Origin: Arcuatula senhousia
Taxonomy: Eukaryota > Mollusca > Bivalvia > Mytilida > Mytilidae
Direction: 5' to 3'
Length of the DNA: 64,000 bases
Assembly: GCA_963971305.1 (NCBI GenBank)
Contig: OZ020306.1
Coordinates: forward strand, 37,345,512 to 37,409,511
The notes under the pieces were generated by a model. The model worked only from the letters and a program-made list of their open reading frames with translations. It did not search any database and was not told the origin of the DNA. Numbering within the stretch: the first letter of the stretch is position 1; the number at the start of each line of letters is the position of its first letter. This document shows, piece by piece, positions 1 to 13,858 of the stretch. A program made the position numbers and the translations under genes.

Positions 1-1679
1 GACATTTGATGTTTAAACTTTAAGTAAACGCACCTTTTTAAGTTCAAATGTCAGTTTTGTCCCTATAGTTTAACTTCTAAAAAAGCTTTAAAAATTCCGA
101 TTTTTTTTTCACATTTTCTTTGTTTTTAATTAAAAACTTAAACGTTTACACGACTTTTTAATTGAAAATTAAATTTATAATGGCTTGTATTAATGGCCTA
201 TCAAGTATTAGTTTTATCGCTCGTTTAATAATGATTTTATAGAATCTTTTAAATGAAAAATCTTTGTTGTCCATGCAGCTAAATGCACGGATATTTGATC
301 GTTCATGTGTTCTTCTTAAAGTTTCTGGTACGGAATCCGAAAACCTTTTATATTGCCCACGACAAACACACAAAAATACATGCAAAAACAAGTTTGAAAA
401 TAATTGTTTTTGGGAGGATGTATTCACTGGTAAATAGTACTTTGCATTTACGTCACAATATCTTATGCATCTCCTTGATTTAAAGAGTATTTTTTGTTGG
501 TTTTGTTTACTGTATGTATATTTTAAGAATCGTAGGAGAAGAGATTTTGCTTGTCATCTTTTACTACAAATATTGTCAATATTTGCCATTAGCATTAATT
601 TTGAAAAGATGTACATAGTTCTCCTTAAAAAAATTATTGTACCGGAAAGATTGTTAACACGAGGAAAATGAGTTTGTTTGGTGTTTTTTTTCTAATAATA
701 ACATGAGAAACTATTATTATTCATCATGCCTTTTTATTTACGGAAAAATCAGAGCCTAGTTTTTTGTTTGCCCGCTAATTTTAAATTTATATAGATTTTC
801 AAAAGCACCATGCGGCCAGCCTTTTTATTTCAAGTCAAACACTGGTCTGCTCTTTTATTTCATAATTCACATTGCCCCCCTCCCCTTTTTCATTGAAAAT
901 CAAATATAGTTGCTCCCCGAATATGAAATTTTTAAAAGTTAAATCATCTGTGAAATTTTGCACTTCATGTATCGTCGACTGCATGGCATTATGTGATACA
1001 CAATTGATTCATAAAGAACTGCATCTGAATTTACATCTTGAAATTCCCTTCTTGTTTAGCAACATTCCTTACCATTCGGTCTATGTTTTTTTCGCAATTT
1101 GTTCGTTATTAGAATGCATGTAGCTAAAGGATAGGTCAGTATTTCTTTGATTTTCTTGAAAGAGTCACTCCCAAGAATAAAGAAAACTGCAAACACGGGG
1201 CTATGTAGCTCTATAGTTCTTGCCTCCATTAAGAATAAAGGAAACCTAATGTGCACATAGCCAAATAAGGTACAATATATTTTGATATCTCTGTCAGATT
1301 CTTAGAGATGTGAGTTTGTTGTAGATTTCACCTACATGTAGTAAAACAATTCATTTACTATGAGACAGGTGTGCGGCATCAAGCTGAAACATCAACGCTT
1401 CGTAAGATTCTTAGCTCCCTGTACTGCTGACGATTGCAGTTGAATTGATGTGTCTGTTTGGCTTGTACCTAGTTTTTGTTTTAAGGGGTTTGCTCTTTTT
1501 TACTTCATGAGAGGGCAAACACAAACATTTAAAAAGACATTTACAAATGCGAACGCGAATCTTAGTTTAACTTTTCAAATTTCATTCTATTTTTGTAAAA
1601 GAAATCTGTGGCATCTGTGGTGTTGTTGATTCTGGTCTTCTTTAATCTAGTGACAAACTTAAGAAAAACACTGTCGGAA

Positions 1680-1783
1680 TTGCATTGTCTTGTTCGTCTC
1701 CAGCAAATTGGTGCACCCATCCAAATTTCGTCGCATTGTCTTGTTCGTCTCCAGCAAATTGGCGCACCCATCCGAATTTCGTT
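1680..1783 (+). repeat. Two-unit ~51 bp tandem repeat (block A)
   Basis: Two copies of a unit starting GCATTGTCTTGTTCGTCTCC and ending CCATCCRAATTTCGT. Both copies also exist in A' at 34893-34996, with more differences between units there. Confidence 0.8.
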
Positions 1784-2164
1784 ATTTTAATGTTTTGTGA
1801 TATCGAATAAAACAATTACTGGATGAGAAAAGCTAAAATTTTTAGCTCATAATTGCCATTTGAGTCGAAGTTGTTTGATGGTCCATTTATGAAATGTGGG
1901 TCTCCAAAGGTCAGTCATATCTTTTTTTCGTGATTTTGTATAATAGAATGATCATTTAAGATAAGTTTTTTTTTAAATTTTAATCTAGTGCCATAGTGTA
2001 TATAGTACGGGACTTCTATTAAAAGATTACACTAATCATTAAAGGCTAGCTCCTGTGAGCCTCTAATTTTTATCTACCATACAATATGATATACATATTG
2101 TTACAATATATTGAAAATATGTATTGGCATTTCAAATGTGTTTTAATTTCATTGTTATTATTTG

Positions 2165-2867
2165 TTATAATTGGAGATTAAAGAGACCACCGAATCAAAT
2201 TGCTTCACGTCTTTCTTGGATTTGCACCTCGAATTTGACCCAGGTGGTCATCTCAGTACAAAAAATTACGATAAACGAGACGATTTTAATTTTCAAATTA
2301 TTAATTTTCCTAATCTACAGAGCAATATACCTACTTCCCCTGCATACGGTGTTTATATTTCACAACTGATTCGATATGCCAGAGCTTGCACACATTTCAC
2401 AGATTTTTTTATCAGACACCGATTTCTTCGTGACCGACTTTTGGAGCAGGACTATAAGAAAATACGTCTCATACGATCCCTAAAAAAATTCTTTCTTCGT
2501 TACATGTATCAGTCACTGGTGGAAAAGTTCAAAATTGAGTTAAAAGATATGATAGTTAATTGTTTTAATTAGTGTTTGACTGGTCTGCTGTACTGAGATG
2601 ATCACCTCAATATCCCTATTGTGTCTCACAACTATGTTGTGTTCTAGGGTCATTACTGGATCCTAAGATCGCAATGGAAGAGGGAGGTTTGGCGCCATAA
2701 AACCTGGTTCAACCCACCATTTCGTTTGAAATGCCCGTACCAAGTCAGGACCATTGCGATCCACCAATTTTCCCGTATGAAAAATTTGTTTTTGTCATTT
2801 TCTCTGGACTATGAGATTGATCATTCAATTTCGGTAGTTTTGTTATTACCTTTATTTAGTCTTTTGG
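2165..2867 (+). mobile_element. Penelope-like element, 5'-truncated (family 1), in block A
   Basis: The element begins abruptly inside the RT C-terminal region (LEIKETTES, SFLDLHLEFD, KRDDFNFQIINFPNLQSN, AYGVYISQLIRYARAC) and continues through a conserved 3' untranslated part to a terminus reading GTTTTGTTATTACCTTTA. The coding remnant occupies about 2171-2572. The same 3' part recurs at least eight times in the window. The identical truncation point in A' (35385) shows that the insertion predates the A/A' duplication. Confidence 0.8.
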
Positions 2868-3859
2868 TGATATAAAGAAAAGTGCGCAAACTTACTGGAC
2901 CAAATTACTCGCCTTTTTTATTTTATTTTTTTGACAAAGCTTATGCAGACAAGAGTATAAAGAATATTTCTCAAACTTTATGACCAATTCAAAGCTTAAA
3001 TAAAAACACAAGGGAGAAAATCCTTATATTTGGAGCTCACAGTTTAAGGGTGAAAGAAAACGCCACGTCCTGACGCCATTAAGCCGTTTTGACATCAAAT
3101 TTGTTATAAATCGATTAAAACATCACTTGACTACTTATCTGTTACTTTTTTTGTCTAACCGCCTTGTTTAAAAGTACTTGTGTAAGCATTCAAAAATATG
3201 GTTGATTTTTCTCAAAAATGGAGGATGACCTTTGACCTCCGATATTTATAAAATGTGCATTACAAATTGAGTACAACCTCTAAAAAATAAAACTACAATA
3301 ATTAAACTTTCAAATGAAATACATTCCAGCCCTATAATATTGATGCCCATTAAATTTATTTTTTACCTGTCCTGGCCGCTGTACTATAATGCAAAAAAGT
3401 TGTTCAATCGTATTTTAAGAAAAAATCTAAATAATGAGTTTATTAGTAATTGTTTTTCTCCTGACGATACGAGTTTATATATCAGCGAAATCAACATGAA
3501 CAGGACAAGGAATGATTTTTAAGGACGTACTGAAACCTGCAGCAGCGATATAGCGTGAAAGGATCCCAGAATGTGGCACCTCAAACCAATTTCGCGTTGC
3601 TCTTCTAGCCAACGTCAAATTGGTTAGATGTACAACGTTGATTTTAACATTCAACATTCAACATTTTAAACGCTAAAAAATTAACCGGATTTCATTCAAC
3701 GCTTAATGTTTTTTTTTTATATAACATGTAGCAAGAACGTGACCACTGATATGTGCGAATCCAGGAAAGAAAAATAAAACCACTTGAAGTCAAGCCAATT
3801 GCTGTTCTTAATGATCAAATTTCTGCATTAGTCCAAAAGTACATGTCATTTTTTATTAA

Positions 3860-4591
3860 GGATGTACTCTGGTCAGGAGCCAAAAATTTAAAGTATTAAA
3901 CTTTTTTCTAACCTTGATTTTTGCAATGTTCTGACCCTACAAAGGCATTATATGAAGAAAAATAATAGGTTGCTGTGCATTTGTCTTTGCTACAGACGTT
4001 TAAAGGTGACCAATTTTGATGAATTTGTTAATTTTTAACCATTTTTGCCCAAATTTTGACTATTTTCATGACAAAAATTCAACTTAGAGTATTAAACTTT
4101 TTCTTCTCAATCTTTAAAAATGGTATGATCACCTCAGTGTGGAGATAAGAAAGTTTTGTCCCATTTACGTGTATTTTTGGTTTCTTTTTGCCATTCCAAA
4201 AATCCCCCAAAATGCTGTTTTTTCTCACTTTTCTTGAAGGTGATGGTTAAATCTTCATTTGTTTTGTGGTTTCTTCATGCAAAAATATCTAATTAAATGT
4301 TTTAGGAAGCAAAACTGAATGACTTGTGAATATTTTTTTCATGAGATGACTTTTTCCAACCCAACCCCTATTTTCAGAAAACCTAACCTGAATTCACCAG
4401 CAATTTAGGGCCTATTTGTTTTATGTACGATTACTCCAATACTACTTGTTAAAAATTTATAATTTTTTAACACAATTTTATGGGTTACATATATTTAAAA
4501 AAATATTGCCATTGTCCTTAAATTTTGAATCATTTCAAAGTTATTTCCAAACGAGATTTCAACGAGACCGAAATCTCATCAGAATACATCC
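3860..4591. mobile_element. TIR element with TTAA target sites (block A)
   Basis: The ends are GGATGTACTCTGG and, inverted, GGATGTATTCTGA, each bordered by TTAA (3856-3859 and 4592-4595). TTAA duplication is characteristic of piggyBac-like elements, but these termini do not begin with the usual CCC, so the superfamily is open. It has no coding capacity. An internal hairpin lies near 4553-4579 (GAGATTTC ... GAAATCTC). Confidence 0.6.
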
Positions 4592-7124
4592 TTAATGACC
4601 TTTAGTGGAAGAACTGAGGAACAACATAATATTTAGACAGTAATGTTTAGCTCACGCCTGACCAAGTTAATAAAGGTATACCTGAAATGCTCTAGCACAA
4701 CATATCAGTCGGACATACCAAAACAAGGAAAGGAAATTAAGTTCAAGATGTGGAAGTTCAGTGATCATGATTGCTACAAACTTAACTGAAAAGTCTTCCT
4801 TGAGCTTAAATAGAATTATGAAGCGTTAATTTAGGAAGACTTTATTGCGTCCTCAGTTTTAAATGTGATTTTATCTGTGCATCGAAACAGTCACCACATC
4901 AAGATTTGATGAATGAAAATCATGGTATTGTGACATAAGGCAGGGCTGTCAAATGATGATCATTTTTGACTAATGGTTGATGAAATCGGCTTTAAATGAT
5001 TCGAAAACATATTAGCAAGCAATGCTGCACAACACGTATGCATGAAGATGCTACTTGTCTGCTTTAAACGCCCACTCGCGGTAGAATTTTTCATTTGATT
5101 TTTAAAATTCTACACTGTTTGACAGATCTCTAGAAAAGAGGAAATCGAGATATTGAAAGGCTAGGTTTATATCGCCTTATAAATGAACGTTAATTGTTAT
5201 AACACGTTTAGCTTGTATATTGTTGGATATTAATCTGGTGTTTGTTTTTTTGACATAAAACCTTCTATATCGATATTTATGATATTTATCAAGTAAAAAA
5301 AACATATTCTAAGTCTGTCATTTAATGCTTTTAAAAAAGTAACAAATGTTGTAGACTGCGAGGCTGCACATAATATTGATACTCTTTTTCAGAAAGAACA
5401 CAATTTACAGGTATATGCTTTTAGTAAGAAATAAAACAAACTATAATGATAATATGTTCATAATAAAATTATATTTTGTCTGCTTTTATAAATCCTACTC
5501 ACGAAGATCTAAGATGTGACATCTTTTTTGTTTTGATATTATTCTTTTAAAAATGATTCAATGTCGTTGAATGACTAGAAAGATTAATTATCTTCCGATG
5601 TAATGCTTGGACGCCAATTATTATCAAACCTTCAATAGACAGATTTTTTGTATAGTTTGCTTTGACAAAAGATAACAGGATCGAGCATGTAACATATTTA
5701 GAATAATCGGGTTTTCGTTCCATTGCCATGAAAGAAATGACAAATTGAAGAAATTGATTACCTTTTTGTTGCAGCGGCGAATTGTGAAACAGGAAATTGA
5801 AAAGCGACCCAGGACTCTTTAAGTTATTGAATTATAACGTGTTGGAATATGAAACAAGTTGGTGAAAATTCACATGAATTTTACATGGTCCTGCTTTTTA
5901 ATTTCAAAATCGTTAATAGTTAATTTTGTTCTTTTTCCATGTTTCCGTTGGTAATCATGAGATCTTTAGATTCCTAAAGATTTAATCGATGAAGCTTACA
6001 TTCCTTAAGTAGTAAATGCCAGCATGGTTTTGTAAACGGATTGTTATTATTTCAGGGTCAAAAATCAATTGGATTTTAATGTCCAATTAGCATGTTTATG
6101 ACACATACAAAACATACGTAAGACCAAGAAAAAAGTCCCAAAAAGATTTATTTTATTTAGATTTATAATGCTGATAATATACATTCAGTTATTCTTAATT
6201 ATTCTTCAGCTTGTTTCATTCTATGTCTTATGCCTTTTTAAAACATCACCACGCTGACGCTGTCTTGCTAAATTTCCATCGGAATTTCATGTGCTCGTCG
6301 ACAAATGAGTGATTTTAATCATTACCGATGCCTGGCTTTTGTTTTTGTCTTTCATTTGTTTGGTATTTTCTTCCTCTCCATATAACGTAATTAAAAATAA
6401 TAACAAAATTACCAAATTTGGAGGATTATAGTATGTATTTATGATATGTAAGTGTAGATTGGAATATTTAACAAATTGTACCAGTAAAAGTTAATGAAGC
6501 ATTCACTCACCCCTCCACACTTTTTCAGTTCGTTATACCTGAACTTAACCTCCCGAGAAAGGACGAATAAATAAAAAATAAAACAAATACAACACACTTT
6601 AGCCCTCAAAATTCAAAATTTGCAAATGTGATTGGATGAAAAATAAAAGAACATTCTAGGCAACAGTCCATCCACGTAATCAAGGTAGAACAAGAATCAA
6701 TTAGGAAACACACAATGTCGAAACAAATTACGTTAAATTCTCAGTTGTATTGAGGCGGTAGATTGTAAAAAGATCTCATCGAAATCACCAAAAGGTCAGA
6801 GGGACAAGTTTAGCCCGTAAACATTAGCTTATTGGGTGGTCATTTTGATGTTTCACCATTCAGTATGAAAAATTCTTAAAACCAACTTACAGTTTACCGC
6901 TACGAGGAATGGAATACCTAAAAACTGTAATAGATCTCCGAAAATGCAGCAAGCAAGTTTAATAAAATAATCTAAATTCAAAATGCACATGAAAACTGGA
7001 ATAATTTAATTCCAGGAGATAGAAGTGCTTCTATCCTGCACGAAACGGAACAAAAATTTAAATTTTCCTCTAATGGGCTTGACTTATTGTAAACTTATCA
7101 AATTTTTGACTTCCCTTCCTTGCT

Positions 7125-7425
7125 TTAGAGGTGCTGGCATTGCTGATAATTATTCTGTTTTGTATGCGTTTATAAACGTCAGTGTTTTCATGCTTTACCT
7201 TTATTTCGATTGACATGTATTTCTTTACCTGCACTCTCGTTATGACTAGATTTCTCATTGTTAATTGATATTCAGTAGCTATTGTGCTTCCTTATTTATT
7301 GGTGCTTCTTAACCTTTTTATATGTTGTTTGCTTTTTTGCCCTGTTTTCGTTGGCGTTTACTGGTTTTGCCTCTGCCCTTTCAGACTTTTGACATTCGGA
7401 TGCCCTATTGGTACATTTGCTTATG
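7125..7425 (+). mobile_element. Old Penelope-like 3' fragment (family 2) in block A
   Basis: Matches the end of the family 2 untranslated tail: a GTTTACTGGTTTTGCC-like motif, then CTTTCAGACTTTTGACATTC and GGATGCCCTATTGGTAC. The equivalent tail is best seen at 37700-37824. Degenerate and non-coding. Confidence 0.5.
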
Positions 7426-10079
7426 CATGAGAGAGCTTAGCAAGATCCAAATAACAAACACCATTGTTGTTTAGGTGCCAATAACACTTTGTTGGTACAA
7501 AGTCTACGAAAAAAGATGAACCAAGATTTGATTTTGCACAGAAGGTATAGAACGAACTTTATTTGGATAAAGGTCGGTTGGACAATGTAGTTATATGCAG
7601 TGGCTTGGTGAGGTCTTGGATATTTCCAGTTCTACAACCAGGCATATTTTAGCAAAAATCGAACCACGTGGTTTATTGTTTTTCTTAAATTTCATCCTTA
7701 ATATTTGTACCAACAGGGCTTTAGATATCATTAGTAATAAAGCATGATATCCGTATTGCTTATTTTGAATTCTGCTCTTCAATTTTGTACTAATCACGAT
7801 AAATTACAAAATCATTTTGTATCAGAATTTCAAGCAGTTAAAAGTAGATCATATAGCAAGGAAATCAATTTACTTTTGATCCGTCACAGTTTGAATAGAT
7901 AATTGAAATTATTTTCCATGAAAATTACCGTTGGAGACATTATCAGAAAACACATTTATTCCCGAGTCAGGTTTTATACTTTACACAGATGTGGCCATCA
8001 CAATTTGATTGTCAGGACTGCTTAGTACCATACATTCCATATTCTTAGTATATATATAAATTGCATGGAAAGGTTGGTCAAACTTTTTTCAGATACCCGT
8101 TCATGAGAATGGTTTGAAAATTATTTGTCAGGGTGGTTCAGTATGACAAACTTTCATCTAAGGGATTTTCAGACCTGTCGAAATTTTATATTTTTTGGTG
8201 AGACGATACCCTTTTTCTATGAACATATTCTTCATTTTGACCCTTTTCTGAACACGGTGAATATATTTGGTGCTGCTTAACAATTCTCGTAACATATATT
8301 TCACAATTTGATTAACTATTTTTATTCTCAACTTTTCAATTCTTATTTATTGGTACTAGAAAAGGTGTTCTTACTTCTAAAAATATCCATATATAAAATA
8401 ACCAATAACCAAGTTTTTTAATTAAAATTCATCATGGTTTGAAACAATTTAAGATTGCTCGTTAGGCATTATTATTTTTTCCTTTCAACAAGATAAAAAC
8501 GTTAAGGTTTTCAAAAGATATTACAGGACGCTTTCTGGAAATGCGTTTTAATCGGAATTATATAACTATTGACCTTACAAAAATTATATGATTCTTATTT
8601 CATAAAGGTGAAATTGAAAGGTATCATTTTTTCGATGGAAAGTTAATATAATTGTGTTTTTTAGACAACTGACTATCAACTATCAATCTGTGACGTTAAA
8701 TTGTAAGTAAATATATGTGCCCTGATGTTTTTGTGTACATATATAACCTTTCTCAGGTAACCCGACGTCATTTGTTCTGTTTTAGAATCACCGTAAAATA
8801 TTGTAACAAAGCTGGTTTTGGCTTTTTGAAATTTATCGCTGTCCCTGAATCCTATATGACACCTAATGCAATATAAATTAGAAGCTGAACATTTTCCTTC
8901 CCAAAGCTTTAACAAAGAATATGGAGAGTTACATATAATAGCTGGAAGCCAATCAAAATATAATCAATTACATTATCTTCAAGGAACAACAGTCCTTTAA
9001 AATGATTTTCAAATATATTGAAATAAATTGACATCTGCGCTGCTGTATGGGATTCTATTGATAATGGAGATACTTATAATGTTACAGTGAATTCCCATAA
9101 ACTTTAATTCATTTCTCAACACACGTATTGTAGGATTCGTTGACGCATAAATATATAATAAAATAAATATACATTTACTTTACAACAAGTCAATTCAAGG
9201 CCTTTACATGACATGCTCTGCCATCTCCAACCAATTCATTGATTATAGTTTGACAGTCGATTTTGGAAATTGAGAATTTCGTACATGTATGTATTACGGA
9301 CAGTTCATTCACAGAGCAAGAATGTTTTCTTTTTTTTTAGATTAAGCACAAAACATGAAGTTAGAACCAAGAACTTATTTTTACGGTAATTAGCGTTACA
9401 ATGAAGTTTATTACACTACGTTTATATCGAATTCCCAGCCCCTTTACTCGTAAACAAACATAAATGCTAAAAATGCAAACTTGAAATCCCAGATGAAATA
9501 CATTTGTATGTCGCGCAAAAGAGACATTTTTTCATTAACCATACTTTGTCTATCACGTCTATCAAAATATGTCATATCTGGCTAATACAACAGCTTATAT
9601 AAAAAACAATTAGCAGTTATTTTATGTAAGCCTTTTTTAAATGATGCTGATAAATATTTAAATCACAGAATTGTAAAAGGTGCTTAGTAAATCTGTTTAA
9701 AAAGAAAACTACATTTCGGCTTATTATTCAAAAAGGAAAGGATATAGAGTATGTATACATGAAATAAACTAGCAATATTAATATATGAATAAGATGACTT
9801 ATAAAAAAGAGGTTTTTCCATTGAAAAGAAATATTTGTACGTCCGGGAGCAACAAATGGTAGAGATTTTGATATTTTTAGTACTATGAGCTGATTGTTCC
9901 TTTAACGTCCGGTTTAGCACGGATGTTTTTTTTCAAGCTTTCATCGTCTTTGTAACACTTTTCTGCTATGAACATTTTGTCTTTAAACGTACACATAATC
10001 CTCAGTAATTTTAGTTTTTTTAATAAAAAAATGAGTGTACAGTTGTTTTCGAGTTTTAAACATTTTACATTTATTTTAG

Positions 10080-10153
10080 CTTGTAAAAATCTTAAGATGC
10101 ATTTTAACTTCGGGAGCGTCACTGGTTTAAACTGTCTCATATTATTTGAAAAG
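10080..10153 (+). CDS. Putative conserved internal exon in block A
   Basis: 74 bp flanked by a textbook acceptor (ACATTTATTTTAG) and donor (GAAAAG/GTAGGT). In the only open phase it encodes CKNLKMHFNFGSVTGLNC and then LILFEK. The copy in A' (48374-48447) keeps both splice sites, and its one difference is synonymous (TTT to TTC). No partner exons were recognised, so it could be a relic of an upstream gene or a fortuitous match. Confidence 0.4.
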
Positions 10154-10419
10154 GTAGGTAATATGTTTTTTTTATATTTCTACTGACAAAAGCAACCTAG
10201 TAAAAACATAACTTTACTTCAAAAAATATCCCAAATAATATTTTGATTCAATGTCAGAGATCACCCATGTGCTCTTGTTCTATATAGAAAAGTCGTATTT
10301 ATGTTTATACGGAATTTCTATCTCTAAAATTAGCAAAGATGTTGGTTTGACATAAACTTTTTCAATGACATCCTTTCCGTTTTAGCTATATAGACCAACA
10401 CTAAATCGATCTTTGACAA

Positions 10420-10930
10420 CGTGACGGGTGTGCTATAGCAAGCAGGACCTGCTTACTCTACCGGAACATCTGAGTTTGACGAAGAAATTGCTGACACAGG
10501 GTTATGTTGCTCCTCGGTTGTTGACTATGCTCAAGAAATTTTACGGTAGACACCGTGCACTCGTAGACAAGTAAGGGATTTCTATTTCTTAAATGAGTAC
10601 AGATTTTGGTTTATGGTAGAAAATTGTTTTGTTTTTCTCTGCCGGATTTGACACACTGAATTGAAAATTAGCAACACGACGGATGTGCTTTAGCAGGCAG
10701 GAACCGCTTACTCTTCCGGAGCACCTGAGTTCACTCATATTACGACTCGAGTTCGCGTTGTTGATTTCCGTTCGGTTGATCTAGTGTTTTGTATTTCTTC
10801 GTGCTGTTCTTGGTTGTGTTCGTGTTAACTGGTTTCGTCGTTGCCCTTTTGGACTTTTGAGTGACACTCGAATGCCCCATTGGTGCCTCTTTGCCTCTTT
10901 CATTATCGTTTTGACTAGATTTGTCGTTGC
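10420..10930 (+). mobile_element. Penelope-like fragment (family 2) in block A
   Basis: Contains the extreme RT C-terminus (the LLTQGYVAPRLL-like part, then a KKFYGRHRALVDK-like part with stops). This is followed by the GC-richer family 2 tail with the TGTGCTWTAGCAGGCAGGA and CTTACTCTTCCGGAGCACC motifs, ending at CCCCATTGGTGCCTCTTTGCC. The tail motif appears twice (10430 and 10690), so this is a rearranged remnant. The duplicate is at 48705-49165. A further short tail-like fragment lies near 11515-11612. Confidence 0.65.
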
Positions 10931-11375
10931 TAAATGACGTTTGCTTGTTACGTGAGTAGATTTTTGTTTATTTTGTGGTTTGTTTCGTTGTGATGATTTT
11001 ATGTCCACCGATTTTATCTTTGTCTGTTCGGTATGATGATATTTGATTACCCCTTTGGTACACCTTTGCTTCCTTCAGTAAGTAATACAAAAGAAGAAGA
11101 GACTTGATATTTTAGATGTGATTGTGGAGTCTTTAAAAGCTAAAACTGTTTAAACAATGAAGAAAAACAGGAAAATAAATATCTGTTATCAAACATTATA
11201 TATGCAGATGTGTGATAGTAATGTAATAAGCAACTGAAATTTAGAACGTATATAACGTTTTCATTACAAGTATGAGAACTCATCATGACATTATTTCGTT
11301 TCATTGGATTTTTTTCATTTTAGATAATCTGATTCGGTATTCTCAATCATCAATTTATAAAGGTTACTAACCGGG

Positions 11376-11400
11376 CACCATCGACATCATGTCGTTGGTG
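11376..11400. other. Near-perfect 25 bp palindrome conserved in A and A'
   Basis: CACCATCGACATCATGTCGT then TGGTG is self-complementary except at one symmetric pair and the centre. It is unchanged in A' (49655-49679), although sequence divergence between the blocks rises just downstream. On the minus strand it is followed by a donor-like CCCG/GTAAGT (A'; GTTAGT in A) and could be read as MYTNDMMSMVPG, so a small exon is an alternative. Confidence 0.45.
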
Positions 11401-13858
11401 TACATCAGTTTATTTAACTTGTAAATACTAACACATGGTAGTAACTACGGTCCAAGCATGTGGAAGGAATAAAACAACAAAAAAAAACAGCGACAATTGC
11501 ATTAATTTTTTTCATGTCTGTTGTCTTGGTTTACGTCCTGTCATTTGTTGCTTATGTTTATTGGTTTCGGACTTTGACATTCGGGTGCGCCATTGGTACC
11601 TCTGCTTCTTTTAAAATTTAAAACTGTTTTCATGTTCTTCCAATGAAAAATCCAAAAGTCTCGTTTTGTCCAGGTTTAAAATATTTCTAAAACTCTTCTA
11701 TACATAAAATTGTATAAAATAAATTAACTTTACTTTAGTTTTTCATTCATGATAGGCAATTTTAAGGACCGTTTATATACCATTTGTTACAGGTCTTTGT
11801 CTCTTAAAAAAAACGCCGTTCACACATTTCAGAGTGTGTGCTTTGAAGATACATATCCAAAAACTATCTTGTAAATCAAACCTAAAAATACATGTATGCA
11901 ATAAAATTATACATATTTATATTCAATTTCGACTATCTCAATAGAACATAAATTATTCATTATATAAAATCAACCACATGTTTCTTGGGGTGCAGCTCAA
12001 TTTATTAGTTTTATTAACAACAAGAAAATTTATGACAACTTCAGTGTGGACAATGTCGTTGTACTTGCCAGTCTACAAATAGATCATAACATGAAACATA
12101 ATGACAGTAAAATATTTCCCCATTCAAATGATTCGGCTCTAACTGAAATGCACAAATTTAAGAACAAGGTTCGAATAACTTATAAAGCTATCTAACCTTT
12201 AAAAACACTTCTTCAAACATCCTTAATATACACATATTTATATTCTTCATGTGATTATTATAGTGCATGCCATTAGAAAACAACCAATAAGACACTAAGC
12301 ACATTTATACACTTTTATTCTAAAATATATGAACGTACTAAATGTACGTTTTTGCTCAACTTTAAATGTTACATTTATGTTTTAATCTCAACCTAACCTA
12401 AATATTCATTGATAAACACACGTTTTAGTCACTGCTTTGCTTCTGTTATGCTTCCGTCAAATATAGAAACGCGAAAACGTTGTGTATATATTTTCATTTT
12501 TTAACTGACAATCTTTTATTACAGCAACACCAACTGATCTCATTCTTCTTCAACCATCTTTTCCAAATTGGGCTGACACAGATTCTTTTCACAAGCTAAT
12601 TTGTAAGCCGAAATAATAACAACATAAAAAGCCTCATTTATGCATCTTATACTTTAATCTTAGCTTCTCAAGTATATAAAAAAAAGTGAACAAAGCATAA
12701 CATGAACGAATATACCGGTATATACTTGGTATTGTGATGTGTACTACTGTCCCTCGAAGATAAAAAAAAACGGCATCTGGTTCCCTGAATATCAAGCTTA
12801 ACACATTGCTGCCGACACTTCAACAATCTAAAGGTATTGAAGGCAGCTACAAAAGATAAAAAACCCAACAACTATACATGCTATAAGAATTATATTTATG
12901 AAATTTAAATGAAAAAAACTTTTAAAACGAAACATAGGAAAGAGCATGCTACGTGTATCTACAATGTCACACCGTTTTGTGCGATGCTATGACCATGTCA
13001 CAACAACAAATTAATCTTAACTATTAACACCACATCTCTGCACTATCAAACAGTAAAACGTTCATCTGTCATATCAAAATACAGATTTCGCGGCAATAAA
13101 TCAGTTTATTAGAGATCCACACTATAAACTTAAGGACGTTTAGCGACCGGATGTTCCTTATATGCCTGATAATTATCAACTAAACCTGTTAATGAAAATC
13201 AGGTATATACCCCAGTATTGAATGTCCATTGATAAATTACAACCAGGCATATTTCCCAGTAATGGATTTGCATGAATAAATGATAACCAGGCAAAACCTA
13301 GAGTCTGTTTGAATAAATGCCTTTACACTTTTAAGAAATCCATGGAAAACGTGGATGTAAAAAGGACCGTGTAATTCAAAGGGATCTTGCATTTTCAAAA
13401 CAAAAAGTAGAAAGGTTATATAATTGTTCATGTAAAATAGCACCCAAAGCTGAGATTTTCAATCTCAAATGTCTGAGAAGAAAAAAGAAACAAATCAAAG
13501 ATTATTTATATAGTAAAACGGATAAAACAATTAAAATAAGTTTAGTGTATGAAGTTACTAAAAAGCTACCAGAGATGATTAATGGTGATTACGCAAGACC
13601 CCTATATGTTATTGTTATCAAGACCAAGAGTACTGTCCTTTTAAAACAAGACCATCATTTTTGTAAATATTATCATTTTGTAAAAGCATTTAGACATTAA
13701 TGAAAGTGTGGTAAGGTTTATACATTTTGTCAATGTAGAAAAAAAAATGTTTTAATGTTCAGATTAGTCATCACAGAGTTAATGATCATATTTATTTTTG
13801 TCAACCTACATTGTATTTTTTATGGTTATATAAGGAAACAAATATTTGTTGGGATTAC

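Larger units (their letters stand above)
1..13015. repeat. Block A, first copy of a long direct duplication
   Basis: This segment aligns collinearly and in direct orientation with 33180-51215. Base 1 corresponds to 33180, so the true left edge lies outside the window. From 1 to about 11420 the two differ only by scattered substitutions and discrete indels. From about 11420 to 13015 substitutions and small gaps become frequent, and similarity ends near 13015. The block is mostly non-coding and holds old Penelope-like fragments, a TTAA-flanked TIR element and one conserved putative exon. Nothing else codes convincingly in 2900-10000. Alternative reading: part of the near-identical stretch could be an uncollapsed allele in the assembly, although the diverged tail and the related C/C' pair argue for real paralogy. 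Confidence 0.9.

Noticed and set aside
872..1123. 83-codon frame conserved in A' (34084-34335)
   Set aside because: Conservation is explained by the overall A/A' identity, and the translation shows no recognised domain or splice support.
4565..4585. CTCATCAG (CTGATGAG on the minus strand) as another hammerhead
   Set aside because: No GAAA after a paired stem II and no closing stem I. It is part of the TIR element end and a simple hairpin.
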